A stretch of 64,000 nucleotides of DNA from Streptomyces cellostaticus. Its GTDB lineage: Bacteria; Actinomycetota; Actinomycetes; Streptomycetales; Streptomycetaceae. The stretch lies in NCBI RefSeq assembly GCF_001513965.1, contig NZ_KQ948025.1, positions 43,603 through 107,602 on the forward strand, given 5' to 3'. A model generated the notes under the pieces. That model searched no databases. It worked only from the letters and a program-made list of their open reading frames with translations, and was not told the origin of the DNA. This document shows positions 7,467-16,527 of this stretch, one piece after another (the stretch's first letter is position 1; every line of letters begins with the position of its first letter). A program made the position numbers and the translations under genes.

Positions 7467-10262
7467 ATGCCCCCCAACACCACCGCCACAACGGGTGACA
7501 AGCCCGGCAAGTCCGGCAGGAAGAAGGGGCGCAAAGCCCGCCTTATCGTGCTGGTGCTCGTCCTGGCCATCATCGGTGGCGTCGCCTACGGGGCGTACTG
7601 GTCGATCAGCACCGTCCGCGCCTCCTTCCCGCAGACCAAGGGTTCGATCACGCTCGACGGCCTGTCGGGGCCCGTCGACGTGAAGCGGGACGGCAACGGC
7701 ATCCCGCAGATCTACGCCTCGTCCGACGAGGACCTGTTCATGGCGCAGGGCTTCGTCCAGGCGCAGGACCGGTTCTACGAGATGGACGTGCGCCGCCACA
7801 TGACCTCCGGGCGCCTGTCCGAGATGTTCGGCAAGGGCCAGGTCAAGAACGACGAGTTCCTGCGCACCCTCGGCTGGGACCGGATCGCCAAGGAGGAGTA
7901 CGACACCAAGCTGTCGGCCTCCACGAAGAAGTACCTCCAGGCGTACGCCAAGGGAGTCAACGCCTACCTCCAGGGCAAGGACGGCAAGGACATCTCCCTG
8001 GAGTACGCGGCCCTGAGCTTCACCAACGACTACAAGCCCGCGCAGTGGACCCCGGTCGACTCCGTCTCCTGGCTGAAGGCGATGGCCTGGGACCTGCGCG
8101 GCAACATGCAGGACGAGATCGACCGCGCGCTGATGACCAGCCGCCTGGGCCCGCAGCAGATCCAGGACCTGTACCCGGAGTACCCCTACAGCCACAACAA
8201 GCCGATCGTCCAGGAAGGCCAGTACGACGACGTCACCAAGGCCTTCCGGCAGGGCGGCGTCACAGGCGCCTCTCAGGGCACGACGGGTACGGCAGGCGCG
8301 ACGGGTGCGACGCGCACGACGGGCGCGACCGGCTCCTCCGCCTCGTCCACGACCGGTTCGGCCCTCACGAGCCAGCTGGCGGGTCTCTACAACGTCCTGG
8401 ACGACGTGCCCACCGCCGTCGGAGTGAACGGCCAGGGCATCGGCTCCAACTCCTGGGTCGTCTCCGGGAAGTACACGATCACCAAGAAGCCGCTGCTCGC
8501 CAACGACCCGCACCTGTCGGCGTCGCTGCCGTCCGTCTGGTACCAGATGGGCCTGCACTGCCGCAGCGTCTCCAGCAAGTGCCAGTACGACGTCACCGGC
8601 TACACCTTCGCCGGCATGCCCGGTGTGGTCATCGGCCACAACGCCGACATCGCCTGGGGCATGACCAACTCCGGCGTCGACGTCACCGACCTGTACCTGG
8701 AGAAGCTCAGCGGCAGCGGCTACCTGTACGACGGCAAGGTCCGGCCCTTCAAGTCCCGCGAGGAGACCATCAAGGTCGCCGGCGGCGAGTCCAAGACGAT
8801 CGTCGTACGCCAGACCGCCGACGGTATGCCGCTGCTGTCCGACCGCGACGACGAACTCGTCCAGGTCGGCAAGAAGGCCGCCGTGAACACCGCCGCGCCC
8901 GACCGCGGCGACGGCTACGGCATCGCCCTGAGGTGGACCGCGCTCGACCCGGGCACCTCCATGGACGCCGTGTTCGCCATCGACAGGGCGTCCGACTGGA
9001 GCGGCTTCCGCGCCGCCGCCGCCCTGTTCGACGTGCCCTCGCAGAACCTGATCTACGCCGACACCGACAACCACATCGGCTACACGCTGCCCGGCAAGAT
9101 CCCCACCCGCTCCTCGGCCACCGACGGTTCCATCCCGGTGCCGGGATGGAACTCGAAGTACCGCTGGACCGGCTTCATCAAGCAGGACGAGCTGCCCTAC
9201 GAGTACGATCCCGCCCGCGGCTACATCGTCACCGCCAACCAGGCCGTGGTCGACAAGGCCAAGTACCCGTACACGCTCACCACGGACTGGGGCTACGGCA
9301 CCCGCAGCCAGCGCATCACCGACCTGATCGAGTCCAAGATCAAGGACGGCGGCAAGATCTCCCCCGAGGACATGCGCCAGATGCAGCTGGACAACAGCAG
9401 CGAGATCGCCAAGCTCCTGGTGCCCAAGCTGCTGAAGATCAACCTCAAGGACAAGGACGTCCGCGACGCCCAGAAGCTGCTGGAGGGCTGGGACTACACC
9501 CAGGAGGCCGACTCCGCTGCGGCCGCCTACTTCAACGCCGTGTGGCGCAACGTCCTCAAGCTCGCCTTCGGTAACAAGCTCCCCAAGGAAGTGCGCGTCA
9601 AGGGCCAGTGCCTGTGGGTCGAGAAGACCGACAGCACCGGTCCGGTGGACGACGACAGCAAGGTGCGCGAGTGCGGCCGGCGCGACGCCGACCAGGCGCA
9701 GCCGGACGGCGGCGACCGCTGGTTCGAGGTCGTGCGCAAGCTGATGGACAAGCCGGACAGCGACTGGTGGAAGACGCCCAAGTTCCTCACCCGCCCCGAG
9801 GCGAACAACCGGGACCAGCTGTTCGCCCGCGCCATGATCGACGCCCGCTGGGAGCTGACCGCCAAGCTCGGCAAGGACATCGACACCTGGAGCTGGGGCC
9901 GGCTGCACCGCCTGTTCCTGAAGAACCAGACCCTCGGCACCGAGGGCCCCAAGTTCCTCCAGTACATCCTCAACCGCGGGCCCTGGAAGCTCAGCGGCGG
10001 CGAGGCCACCGTCAACGCGACCGGCTGGAACGCCGCCGGCGGCTACAGCGTCGTCTGGGTGCCGTCCATGCGGATGGTGGTCAACCTCGCCGACCTCGAC
10101 AAGTCCAGGTGGATCAACCTGAGCGGAGCCTCCGGACACGCCTACAGCGCCCACTACACCGACCAGACGGACAAGTGGGCCAAGGGCGAGCTGCTGCCCT
10201 GGTCGTTCTCGGACAAGGCGGTCGACAAGAGTACGAGCGACACCCTCGTCCTCAAGCCGTGA
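7467..10262 (+). CDS. Penicillin acylase family Ntn-hydrolase, membrane anchored
   Basis: 931 aa. A Lys/Arg-rich start (KSGRKKGRKAR) precedes one transmembrane or uncleaved signal segment at about residues 24-45, so the catalytic part faces outward. The family is made as a precursor that cuts itself to expose a catalytic Ser; here this is Ser327 in GIGSNSWVVSG. The alpha region (FMAQGFVQAQDRFYEMDVRRH) and beta region (NDPHLSASLPSVWYQMGLH, GMTNSGVDVTDLY) are clear. Relatives cleave penicillins, acyl-homoserine lactones or cyclic lipopeptides; the substrate is unknown. A Thr/Gly/Ala/Ser low-complexity linker of about 40 residues precedes Ser327, where the spacer peptide sits. ATG with AAGGA upstream. 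Confidence 0.9.
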   Translation: MPPNTTATTGDKPGKSGRKKGRKARLIVLVLVLAIIGGVAYGAYWSISTVRASFPQTKGSITLDGLSGPVDVKRDGNGIPQIYASSDEDLFMAQGFVQAQDRFYEMDVRRHMTSGRLSEMFGKGQVKNDEFLRTLGWDRIAKEEYDTKLSASTKKYLQAYAKGVNAYLQGKDGKDISLEYAALSFTNDYKPAQWTPVDSVSWLKAMAWDLRGNMQDEIDRALMTSRLGPQQIQDLYPEYPYSHNKPIVQEGQYDDVTKAFRQGGVTGASQGTTGTAGATGATRTTGATGSSASSTTGSALTSQLAGLYNVLDDVPTAVGVNGQGIGSNSWVVSGKYTITKKPLLANDPHLSASLPSVWYQMGLHCRSVSSKCQYDVTGYTFAGMPGVVIGHNADIAWGMTNSGVDVTDLYLEKLSGSGYLYDGKVRPFKSREETIKVAGGESKTIVVRQTADGMPLLSDRDDELVQVGKKAAVNTAAPDRGDGYGIALRWTALDPGTSMDAVFAIDRASDWSGFRAAAALFDVPSQNLIYADTDNHIGYTLPGKIPTRSSATDGSIPVPGWNSKYRWTGFIKQDELPYEYDPARGYIVTANQAVVDKAKYPYTLTTDWGYGTRSQRITDLIESKIKDGGKISPEDMRQMQLDNSSEIAKLLVPKLLKINLKDKDVRDAQKLLEGWDYTQEADSAAAAYFNAVWRNVLKLAFGNKLPKEVRVKGQCLWVEKTDSTGPVDDDSKVRECGRRDADQAQPDGGDRWFEVVRKLMDKPDSDWWKTPKFLTRPEANNRDQLFARAMIDARWELTAKLGKDIDTWSWGRLHRLFLKNQTLGTEGPKFLQYILNRGPWKLSGGEATVNATGWNAAGGYSVVWVPSMRMVVNLADLDKSRWINLSGASGHAYSAHYTDQTDKWAKGELLPWSFSDKAVDKSTSDTLVLKP

Positions 10263-10281
10263 GCTGCTGACGACAGGCCGA

Positions 10282-10319
10282 CGAGAGGGCCCTCCACGCG
10301 CGCGTGGAGGGCCCTCTCG
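10282..10319. terminator. Bidirectional hairpin terminator
   Basis: A perfect 38-bp palindrome between two convergent genes (penicillin-acylase gene and folate cyclo-ligase). It contains a central CACGCGCGCGTG. Without a T-tract it is of the strong-stem type usual in Streptomyces. Confidence 0.85.
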
Positions 10320-10347
10320 CATGAGGACCGGGGGACCCGGCTCTGTC

Positions 10348-10968
10348 TCAGGTGCCCGCGAAGCGGCGCACGCCCGACGGTGTCACCACCGCGTGCACGG
10401 GCCGGTCGTGCGCCTCCGCCGGGACGCGCGCGACGACTTCCGCGTCGTACAGGAGCACCACGAGCGCGGGGCGCGCACCCGCGCTCTCCAGACGCGCGAG
10501 CACGCGGTCGTACGACCCTCCGCCGCGCCCCAGGCGCATCCCGCGCGCGTCCACCGCCAGCCCGGGCAGCAGGACGACGTCCGCGCCGGTCACGGCGTCC
10601 GGGCCGAGGCGTTCGCCGGAGGGCTCGAACAGGGCCATTTTCCCGCCATGTTGGACCCGTGCGAGCGAGTCCGGACCGGCATACTCGCCCCAGTCCAGGT
10701 CGTTGTCGGGCAGGAGCGCGGGGAGCAGGACGTGCATGCCCCGCGCGCGCAGCGCGTCCAGCAGGACGAGCGTGCCGGGCTCCCTCCCGACGGAGACGTA
10801 TGCCGCCACCGTGTGCGCACGCGCCAGTTCGGGCAGCTCAAGGGCGCGCTCGGCCAGTGTGCCGCCCGCCTCCCGGACGACATCCTCCGTCAACCTGTTC
10901 CTCACCGCGAGGAACTCGCGCCGCAACATTCGCTTGTCACGCTCGTCCGTGCGTCCGTCGTGTTCCAC
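10348..10968 (-). CDS. 5-formyltetrahydrofolate cyclo-ligase
   Basis: 206 aa, normal for the family. It converts 5-formyl-THF to 5,10-methenyl-THF using ATP, clearing an inhibitory folate. Visible motifs are the N-terminal RDKRMLRREFLAVRNRL (substrate and nucleotide region), VAAYVSVGREPGT, LLPGLAVDARGMRLGRGGGS and YDRVLA; the GRGGGSYD loop is diagnostic. GTG start with AGGAG about 7 nt upstream; a longer frame to 11064 would run into the divergent galU promoter. Divergent from galU, an arrangement common in actinomycetes. Confidence 0.92.
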   Translation of the reverse strand: MEHDGRTDERDKRMLRREFLAVRNRLTEDVVREAGGTLAERALELPELARAHTVAAYVSVGREPGTLVLLDALRARGMHVLLPALLPDNDLDWGEYAGPDSLARVQHGGKMALFEPSGERLGPDAVTGADVVLLPGLAVDARGMRLGRGGGSYDRVLARLESAGARPALVVLLYDAEVVARVPAEAHDRPVHAVVTPSGVRRFAGT

Positions 10969-11062
10969 AGGTCGCTCCTGCACCCTTCTTAATGCGCTCA
11001 TATGAGGGCCATTGAACCGGAGCCCCAGATTCCCTATGAAGGCACCGGATAAGGTTGCGGGC

Positions 11063-11974
11063 ATGACTCAGTCGCACCCCAGGATCAGCAAGGCTGTCAT
11101 TCCCGCAGCAGGCCTCGGTACCCGGTTCCTGCCGGCCACCAAAGCCACTCCCAAGGAGATGCTGCCGGTCGTGGACAAGCCCGCGATCCAGTACGTGGTC
11201 GAGGAGGCCGTGTCGGCGGGGCTCGATGACGTCCTCATGATCACCGGACGCAACAAGCGTCCCCTGGAGGACCACTTCGACCGCAACTACGAGCTCGAAT
11301 CGGCGCTCCAGAAGAAGGGTGACGCCGACCGGCTCGCGAAGGTGCAGGAGTCCAGCGACCTGGCCACCATGCACTATGTGCGCCAGGGCGACCCCAGGGG
11401 CCTCGGCCACGCCGTGCTGTGCGCCGCCCCGCACGTCGGCCACGAGCCCTTCGCCGTCCTCCTCGGCGACGACCTGATCGACCCCCGCGACCCGCTGCTC
11501 CAGCGCATGATCGAGGTCCAGGAGCGGCACGGCGGCAGCGTGATCGCCCTCATGGAGGTCGCGCCCGAGCAGATCCACCTCTACGGCTGCGCGGCGGTGG
11601 AGGCCACCGCCGACGGCGACGTGGTCAAGGTGACCGGCCTGGTCGAGAAGCCGGACCCGGCGGACGCCCCGTCGAGCTACGCGATCATCGGCCGGTACGT
11701 CCTCGACCCGCACATCTTCGACATACTGCGCAAGACCGAGCCGGGCCGGGGCGGCGAGATCCAGCTCACTGACGCCCTCCAGCAGCTCGCCCAGGACGAG
11801 AAGGTCGGCGGTCCCGTGCACGGCGTCGTCTTCACGGGCCGCCGCTATGACACCGGCGACCGTGGCGACTACCTGCGTGCCATTGTCAGACTGGCGTGCG
11901 AACGTGAAGACCTGGGCCCGGACTTCAGGACCTGGCTTCGCAGTTACGTAGCCGAGGAGATGCAGCAACGTTGA
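11063..11974 (+). CDS. galU: UTP-glucose-1-phosphate uridylyltransferase
   Basis: 303 aa. It makes UDP-glucose from UTP and glucose-1-phosphate for cell-wall and trehalose/glycogen metabolism, and links functionally with galTE at the far end of the window. The nucleotidyltransferase signature AAGLGTRFLPATKATPKEML is near the N-terminus, followed by DKPAIQYVVEEA, VLLGDDLID, a typical VEKPDP and GGEIQLTDAL. TAAGGT lies 7 nt before the ATG, so the mRNA is probably leaderless. Its TGA overlaps the TTG start of moeA, coupling central sugar-nucleotide synthesis to the moeA/glp gene as in many Actinobacteria. Confidence 0.95.
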   Translation: MTQSHPRISKAVIPAAGLGTRFLPATKATPKEMLPVVDKPAIQYVVEEAVSAGLDDVLMITGRNKRPLEDHFDRNYELESALQKKGDADRLAKVQESSDLATMHYVRQGDPRGLGHAVLCAAPHVGHEPFAVLLGDDLIDPRDPLLQRMIEVQERHGGSVIALMEVAPEQIHLYGCAAVEATADGDVVKVTGLVEKPDPADAPSSYAIIGRYVLDPHIFDILRKTEPGRGGEIQLTDALQQLAQDEKVGGPVHGVVFTGRRYDTGDRGDYLRAIVRLACEREDLGPDFRTWLRSYVAEEMQQR

Positions 11975-13293
11975 GCAGCGCCGCGACCCGTCCCGCCGGC
12001 CCGGACCACCTGTGGTCGGTGGACGAGCACCTGGAGGACATCCTCACCACCGTCCGTCCCCTCGAACCCATCGAGCTGCAGCTGCTCGACGCCCAGGGCT
12101 GCGTCCTGGTCGAGGACATCACGGTGCCGGTCTCCCTGCCGCCGTTCGACAACAGCTCCATGGACGGGTACGCGGTGCGGGTCGCGGACGTCGCGGGCGC
12201 CGGCGAGGAGTTCCCGGCCGTCCTCGAGGTCGTCGGGGACGTGGCGGCGGGCTCGGCCGGCCTCGTCCGGGTCGGGCCCGGCCAGGCGGCCCGCATCATG
12301 ACCGGCGCGCCGCTGCCGCCGGGCGCCGAGGCCGTCGTCCCCGTCGAGTGGACCGACGGCGGGCTCGGCGAGGGACCCGTGAGCGGGATGCGGGCGCGCA
12401 GCCTGGCCCCCGAGGGCGCCGAGGGGCACGTACGCGTACACCGCCCCGCCGAGGCACGCGCGCACGTGCGCGCCAAGGGCAGCGACGTGAAGGCCGGCGA
12501 CCGCGCCCTGGAGGCCGGGACGATCCTCGGCCCGCCGCAGATCGCACTGCTCGCCGCGATCGGCCGGGGCACGGTTCGCGTGCGCCCGCGCCCGCGCGTG
12601 GTCGTCCTGTCCACGGGCAGCGAACTCGTCCAGCCCGGCGAGGAACTGGGCAGCGGCCAGATCTACGACTCCAACAGCTTCGCCCTCACCGCGGCGGCGC
12701 GGGACGCGGGCGCCATCGCCTACCGGGTCGGCGCCGTCGCCGACGACGCGGACACCCTCCGGTCCACCATCGAGGACCAGCTCATCCGCGCCGACCTGCT
12801 GGTGACCACGGGCGGGGTGAGCGTGGGGGCGTACGACGTCGTCAAGGAGGCGCTGTCCTACGCCGGCGACGAGGACGAGGCGGGCAGCGGCGTCGAGTTC
12901 CGCAAGCTCGCCATGCAGCCCGGCAAGCCCCAGGGCTTCGGCTCCATCGGCCCCGACCACACGCCCCTGCTGGCCCTGCCCGGCAACCCCGTGTCGTCGT
13001 ACGTCTCCTTCGAGCTGTTCGTCCGCCCCGCGATCCGCACCCTGATGGGCCTCGAAGACGTCCACCGGCCCAGCGCCCGGGCCACCCTGAAGGCACACAA
13101 GGCGCTCCGCTCACCCAAGGGGCGCCGGCAGTTCCTGCGCGGTACGTACGCCGACGGCGAGGTGACCCCTGTGGGCGGCGCCGGCTCCCACCTGATCGCG
13201 GCGCTGGCGCACGCCGACGCGCTGATCGTCGTACCGGAGGACGTGGAGTCCGTCGAGCCCGGCACGGAGGTGGAGGTCGTGCTGCTCGGCTGA
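11971..13293 (+). CDS. moeA: Molybdopterin molybdotransferase MoeA / gephyrin-like Glp
   Basis: 440 aa, TTG start in a 4-bp overlap with galU. MoeA inserts molybdate into adenylated molybdopterin. The motifs are intact: PPFDNSSMDGYAVR, TGAPLPPGAEAVVPVEW, GSDVKAGDRALEAG, STGSELVQPGEELGSGQIYD, TTGGVSVGAYD and LPGNPVSSY. The acidic residues matching those important in E. coli MoeA (in MDGYAV, GSD, GSEL and GAYD) appear kept, so enzyme activity is plausible. In Corynebacterium the protein encoded at this position (galU-glp-GNAT-glpR) is Glp, an FtsZ-binding division factor whose membrane partner GlpR corresponds to the SepX-like gene at 15251. Whether this copy acts in Moco synthesis, division or both is an inference. 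Confidence 0.9.
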   Translation: MSSAATRPAGPDHLWSVDEHLEDILTTVRPLEPIELQLLDAQGCVLVEDITVPVSLPPFDNSSMDGYAVRVADVAGAGEEFPAVLEVVGDVAAGSAGLVRVGPGQAARIMTGAPLPPGAEAVVPVEWTDGGLGEGPVSGMRARSLAPEGAEGHVRVHRPAEARAHVRAKGSDVKAGDRALEAGTILGPPQIALLAAIGRGTVRVRPRPRVVVLSTGSELVQPGEELGSGQIYDSNSFALTAAARDAGAIAYRVGAVADDADTLRSTIEDQLIRADLLVTTGGVSVGAYDVVKEALSYAGDEDEAGSGVEFRKLAMQPGKPQGFGSIGPDHTPLLALPGNPVSSYVSFELFVRPAIRTLMGLEDVHRPSARATLKAHKALRSPKGRRQFLRGTYADGEVTPVGGAGSHLIAALAHADALIVVPEDVESVEPGTEVEVVLLG

Positions 13294-13403
13294 CCGCGCA
13301 GGGGTCCTGCCCCGGTGCGTTTGCCGACTTGGCGGTACCGTGTCGCGCACAACAGGCCCGTGCTCCGCACTGCGACGGGCCCGGACCGGGAGCGCCACAC
13401 AGC

Positions 13404-13916
13404 ATGACTGAGCCTTTCCGCGGGGAGACCCCCGGATCCTCCGCGCAGGACCGACTGACGCACATCGACGAGGCGGGCGCGGCCCGCATGGTCGACGTAT
13501 CCGGAAAGGACGTGACCGCGCGCACCGCCCGCGCGAGCGGCCGGGTCCTCGTGTCACCCCGGGTGGTCGAGCTGCTGCGCGGTGAGGGGGTCCCCAAGGG
13601 AGACGCCCTGGCCACCGCGCGCATCGCGGGCATCATGGGTGCCAAGCGCACCCCGGAGCTGATCCCGCTGTGCCACCCGTTGTCGGTGTCCGGTGTGAAA
13701 CTGGATCTGTCGGTCGCGGACGACGCCGTGGAGATCCGGGCCACCGTGAAGACGACGGACCGCACGGGTGTCGAGATGGAGGCCCTCACCGCGGTGACGG
13801 TCGCCGCGCTCACCGTGATCGACATGGTGAAGGCGGTCGACAAGGGAGCGGTCATCACGGACGTACGCGTGGAGGAGAAGACGGGCGGCAAGTCGGGCGA
13901 CTGGAGCCGGGCATGA
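13404..13916 (+). CDS. moaC: Cyclic pyranopterin monophosphate synthase
   Basis: 170 aa. MoaC works with MoaA in the first step of molybdenum-cofactor synthesis, forming cyclic pyranopterin monophosphate. Motifs: LTHIDEAGAARMVDVSGKDVT, KGDALATARIAGIMGAKRT, ELIPLCHPL (substrate-binding His in a conserved block), TGVEMEALTAV and the MVKAVDKGAV block with the catalytic Lys. Start ATG without a clear ribosome site, 110 bp after moeA. Its TGA overlaps the ATG of the next gene (ATGA). No moaA is in the window, so the pathway is completed elsewhere. Confidence 0.95.
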   Translation: MTEPFRGETPGSSAQDRLTHIDEAGAARMVDVSGKDVTARTARASGRVLVSPRVVELLRGEGVPKGDALATARIAGIMGAKRTPELIPLCHPLSVSGVKLDLSVADDAVEIRATVKTTDRTGVEMEALTAVTVAALTVIDMVKAVDKGAVITDVRVEEKTGGKSGDWSRA

Positions 13917-14413
13917 CCTACCGCGCTCTGGTGGTCACCGCCTCCAACAGGGCCGCCGCAGGGGTCTACGAGGACAAGGGCGGCCCCCTGATCGCCGACG
14001 GCCTGGAGCGCTTCGGCTTCGCCGTCGACGGCCCCCGGGTCGTCCCCGACGGCGACCCCGTGGAAGCGGCCCTGCGCGCGGGCGTGGACGCCGGGTACGA
14101 CCTCGTCGTCACCACCGGGGGCACCGGGATCTCGCCCACCGACCGCACCCCGGAGGCGACCCGCCGGGTGATCGACTACGAGGTGCCGGGCATCGCGGAG
14201 GCGATCCGGGCGTTCGGACGGGAGAAGGTGCCGACCGCGGCGCTGTCCCGGGGCCTGGCCGGGGTGGCGGGGCGGACCCTGGTCGTCAATCTGCCGGGTT
14301 CCACCGGCGGGGTGCGGGACGGCCTCGCCGTCCTGGAACCCCTGCTGGTCCACGCCGTCGACCAGATCCGTGGCGGGGACCATCCCAGACCCAGTAGCGG
14401 GGGTGTGAGCTGA
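13913..14413 (+). CDS. mogA: MogA/MoaB family molybdopterin adenylyltransferase
   Basis: 166 aa. Members adenylate molybdopterin before molybdate insertion by MoeA. The fold is visible in ALVVTASNRAAAGVYEDKGG, VVPDGDPVEAALRAG, DLVVTTGGTGISPTDRTPEA (the signature) and VVNLPGSTGGVRDGL. The gene is coupled to moaC by a 4-bp ATGA overlap and its own stop overlaps a CTG start of the GNAT gene. MogA and MoaB are hard to separate by sequence alone; either name describes the same reaction. Confidence 0.9.
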   Translation: MTYRALVVTASNRAAAGVYEDKGGPLIADGLERFGFAVDGPRVVPDGDPVEAALRAGVDAGYDLVVTTGGTGISPTDRTPEATRRVIDYEVPGIAEAIRAFGREKVPTAALSRGLAGVAGRTLVVNLPGSTGGVRDGLAVLEPLLVHAVDQIRGGDHPRPSSGGVS

Positions 14414-15066
14414 ACAGCCCTTCCTGGCCCGTCGTGCTGGCGGACGGAGACGTCGTCCTCCGGCCGATAAAGCTGCGCGACCAGCGGGCCTGGCGTGAGG
14501 TGAACCGGCGCAACCGGGACTGGCTGCGCCCCTGGGAGGCGACCATTCCGCCGCCCACGCCGAGCGGGCCGATCACGCACCGGCCGACCTACCGCCAGAT
14601 GGTCCGGCACTTGCGGTCCGAGGCCAACGCGGGCCGGATGCTGCCGTTCGTCATCGAGTACCAGGGGCGGCTCGTCGGCCAGTTGACGGTCGCCGGGATC
14701 ACCTGGGGGTCGATGTGCTCGGGGCACGTCGGCTACTGGGTGGACGAGTCGGTGGCCGGGCGCGGGGTGATGCCGACGGCCGTCGCGCTCGTGGTGGACC
14801 ACTGTTTCCGCACCGTCGGGCTGCACCGCATCGAGGTCTGCATTCGCCCCGAGAACCGGCCCAGCCGCCGGGTCGTGGAGAAACTCGGATTCCGCGAGGA
14901 GGGGCTGCGGCCGCGTTATCTGCACATCGACGGAGCCTGGCGCGACCACCTCGTCTTCGCGCTCACGGCGGAAGAAGTGCCCGAGGGGTTGCTCGGGCGC
15001 TGGCAGCGGGCACGCTCCCGGCAGACGCGGCACACGCAGGAGAACACTCCGGGGAATCCTGTCTAG
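14410..15066 (+). CDS. RimJ/RimL-type GNAT acetyltransferase
   Basis: 218 aa from the CTG at 14410, which overlaps the mogA stop (CTGA) and follows a G-rich ribosome site; a GTG at 14434 is the alternative. The GNAT core is clear: GDVVLRPIKLRDQRAWREV, GQLTVAGI, YWVDESVAGRGVMPTAVAL (CoA-binding loop), and HRIEVCIRPENRPSRRVVEK LGF, followed by RYLHIDGAWRDHLVFAL typical of RimJ/RimL protein N-acetyltransferases. Its constant place between the moeA/glp and sepX genes in actinobacteria suggests a link to that division locus, but its target is unknown. Confidence 0.85.
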   Translation: MNSPSWPVVLADGDVVLRPIKLRDQRAWREVNRRNRDWLRPWEATIPPPTPSGPITHRPTYRQMVRHLRSEANAGRMLPFVIEYQGRLVGQLTVAGITWGSMCSGHVGYWVDESVAGRGVMPTAVALVVDHCFRTVGLHRIEVCIRPENRPSRRVVEKLGFREEGLRPRYLHIDGAWRDHLVFALTAEEVPEGLLGRWQRARSRQTRHTQENTPGNPV

Positions 15067-15250
15067 CCCCGAAATTGAATAAGTGTTCGAAATTGATCGG
15101 CTGATGACCGTCTCGGTGCGTGGAATTGGCGGCTCCGACGGTCCGCTGATCGCATCGGTCGCAAAAAAAGCTGGAAATATCAGCCAGATCGTGCGACACA
15201 CCGGCCCAATTGGCAGATGGCCTCACGCAAACCCCTCTACCGTGTGAGGC

Positions 15251-16501
15251 GTGAGCAGCAGCGGCCTCATCTACGCAGTCATTGTCGGGGCCTGGGCCGC
15301 CTACTTGGTGCCGATGTGGCTCCGTAGGCAGGACGAGCTGAACGAGGCCCGTCCGACGGAACGCTTCAGCACCGCCATCCGGCTGCTGTCCGGACGGGCG
15401 GGGATGGAGCGCCGGTACGCCAGGGACCTGCGGGCGCGCTCCGCCCAGGAGGGGGAGCCGGACGCCAGTGATCCGGACGCCGTCACCGACTCGGTGGACG
15501 TCCGGGCCTTCGCCATGCCTCCGACGCGCCGTCAGGTGCGTGCGGAGGCCGAGCCGGAGGCGCCCGGGCGGGCGGAGCCGGCGCGCGAGAAGGCCGTCAT
15601 TCCGGCGCCCAAGTCCCCCTCCGCGCCCGCACATCACTCCACCGGGGCGTCCGCGCGCCCGTCCGGCTCCGCGTCGGCGCAGGCATCCGTGCCCGCGCAG
15701 AAGCGTGGGCCGGCCGCGCGGCGCACACCCTCGGCGCAGGCGGCCGCGGCGCGTGCCCAGCGCTCGAAGGCGCTCGCGCGCCGTCGGCGCACGACCGTGC
15801 TCCTCTTCCTCGCCTTCACGCTCGGCGCGATCGTCGCCGCCGTCGGCGGTCTCGCCTTCCTGTGGGCACCCGCCGTCCCCGCCGTCATGCTCAGCGCGTA
15901 CATCGCCTACCTGCGTTCCCAGGAGCGCCGCCGCTTCGCCTACCACATGGACCGCCGGCAGGCCGAGGCCGCGGCCCAGCGGCTGCGTGAGCGCCAGCCG
16001 CGCCGACGCGCCCCCCAGGACGCGGGCCCCGGCGCCGACGAACCGGAGGGGGCCTCAGAAGCCGAGACCGGCACCGGCCTCTCCGCGCTGGCCGCGGACC
16101 GTCGCGCCCTCGTCGAGCAGACCGACCACGCCGAGTGGGTCGACCAGCAGCGCGAACGGCAGCGGCGGCCCGGGCAAGGAGACAGCTGGGACCCGGTGCC
16201 GGTGCCGCTGCCCACCTATGTGACCGCGCCGGTCGCACCGCGGGCCACCTCCGACGTGGACCTGGGGGCGCCCGACACCTGGAGTTCGGCGCGTTCCAGC
16301 TCCGTCGCGCCGGAGCACGAGGCGAGCCACGCACCGGAGGCCGAGGCAGGCGAGTCCGCGCCGGCCTGCGAGGACCGGCCGGCGGACGACCGCAGCGACG
16401 CACGCCGCGCGGCCTCCGCGCGCCGGGCCCGCGAGCGCGGACGCACGCCGCTCTTCGACCAGTACGAGGACGGCGACCGCCCGCGCGCGGCCAACGAGTG
16501 A
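15251..16501 (+). CDS. sepX: SepX/GlpR-type actinobacterial cell-division membrane protein
   Basis: 416 aa. An N-terminal membrane segment (GLIYAVIVGAWAAYLVPMW) is followed by RRQDELNEARPTERFSTAIR, a long disordered Ala/Pro/Arg region, and a pair of membrane helices near residues 180-220 (TTVLLFLAFTLGAIVAAVGG, VPAVMLSAYIAYL). A charged Arg/Glu/Ala-rich C-terminal half ends DQYEDGDRPRAANE. This architecture and the position downstream of galU-moeA-GNAT match SepX, required for hyphal septation and sporulation in Streptomyces, and GlpR, the membrane receptor of Glp in Corynebacterium. TACCGT lies 7 nt before the GTG, so the mRNA is probably leaderless. Confidence 0.8.
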   Translation: MSSSGLIYAVIVGAWAAYLVPMWLRRQDELNEARPTERFSTAIRLLSGRAGMERRYARDLRARSAQEGEPDASDPDAVTDSVDVRAFAMPPTRRQVRAEAEPEAPGRAEPAREKAVIPAPKSPSAPAHHSTGASARPSGSASAQASVPAQKRGPAARRTPSAQAAAARAQRSKALARRRRTTVLLFLAFTLGAIVAAVGGLAFLWAPAVPAVMLSAYIAYLRSQERRRFAYHMDRRQAEAAAQRLRERQPRRRAPQDAGPGADEPEGASEAETGTGLSALAADRRALVEQTDHAEWVDQQRERQRRPGQGDSWDPVPVPLPTYVTAPVAPRATSDVDLGAPDTWSSARSSSVAPEHEASHAPEAEAGESAPACEDRPADDRSDARRAASARRARERGRTPLFDQYEDGDRPRAANE

Positions 16502-16527
16502 CGGCCGTCACTCTCCTTGGAAGCCCG

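Noticed and set aside
7413..10322. Very long minus-strand open frame (over 900 codons) opposite the penicillin-acylase gene
   Set aside because: It is the antisense shadow of a GC-rich gene: composition is Val/Leu/Gly/Arg/Asp monotony without domains. The plus-strand frame has clear family motifs.
11971..14413. Complete molybdenum-cofactor operon
   Set aside because: moaA, moaD, moaE and moeB are absent; only moeA, moaC and mogA are present, so the locus is a partial set inside the Glp/SepX neighbourhood.
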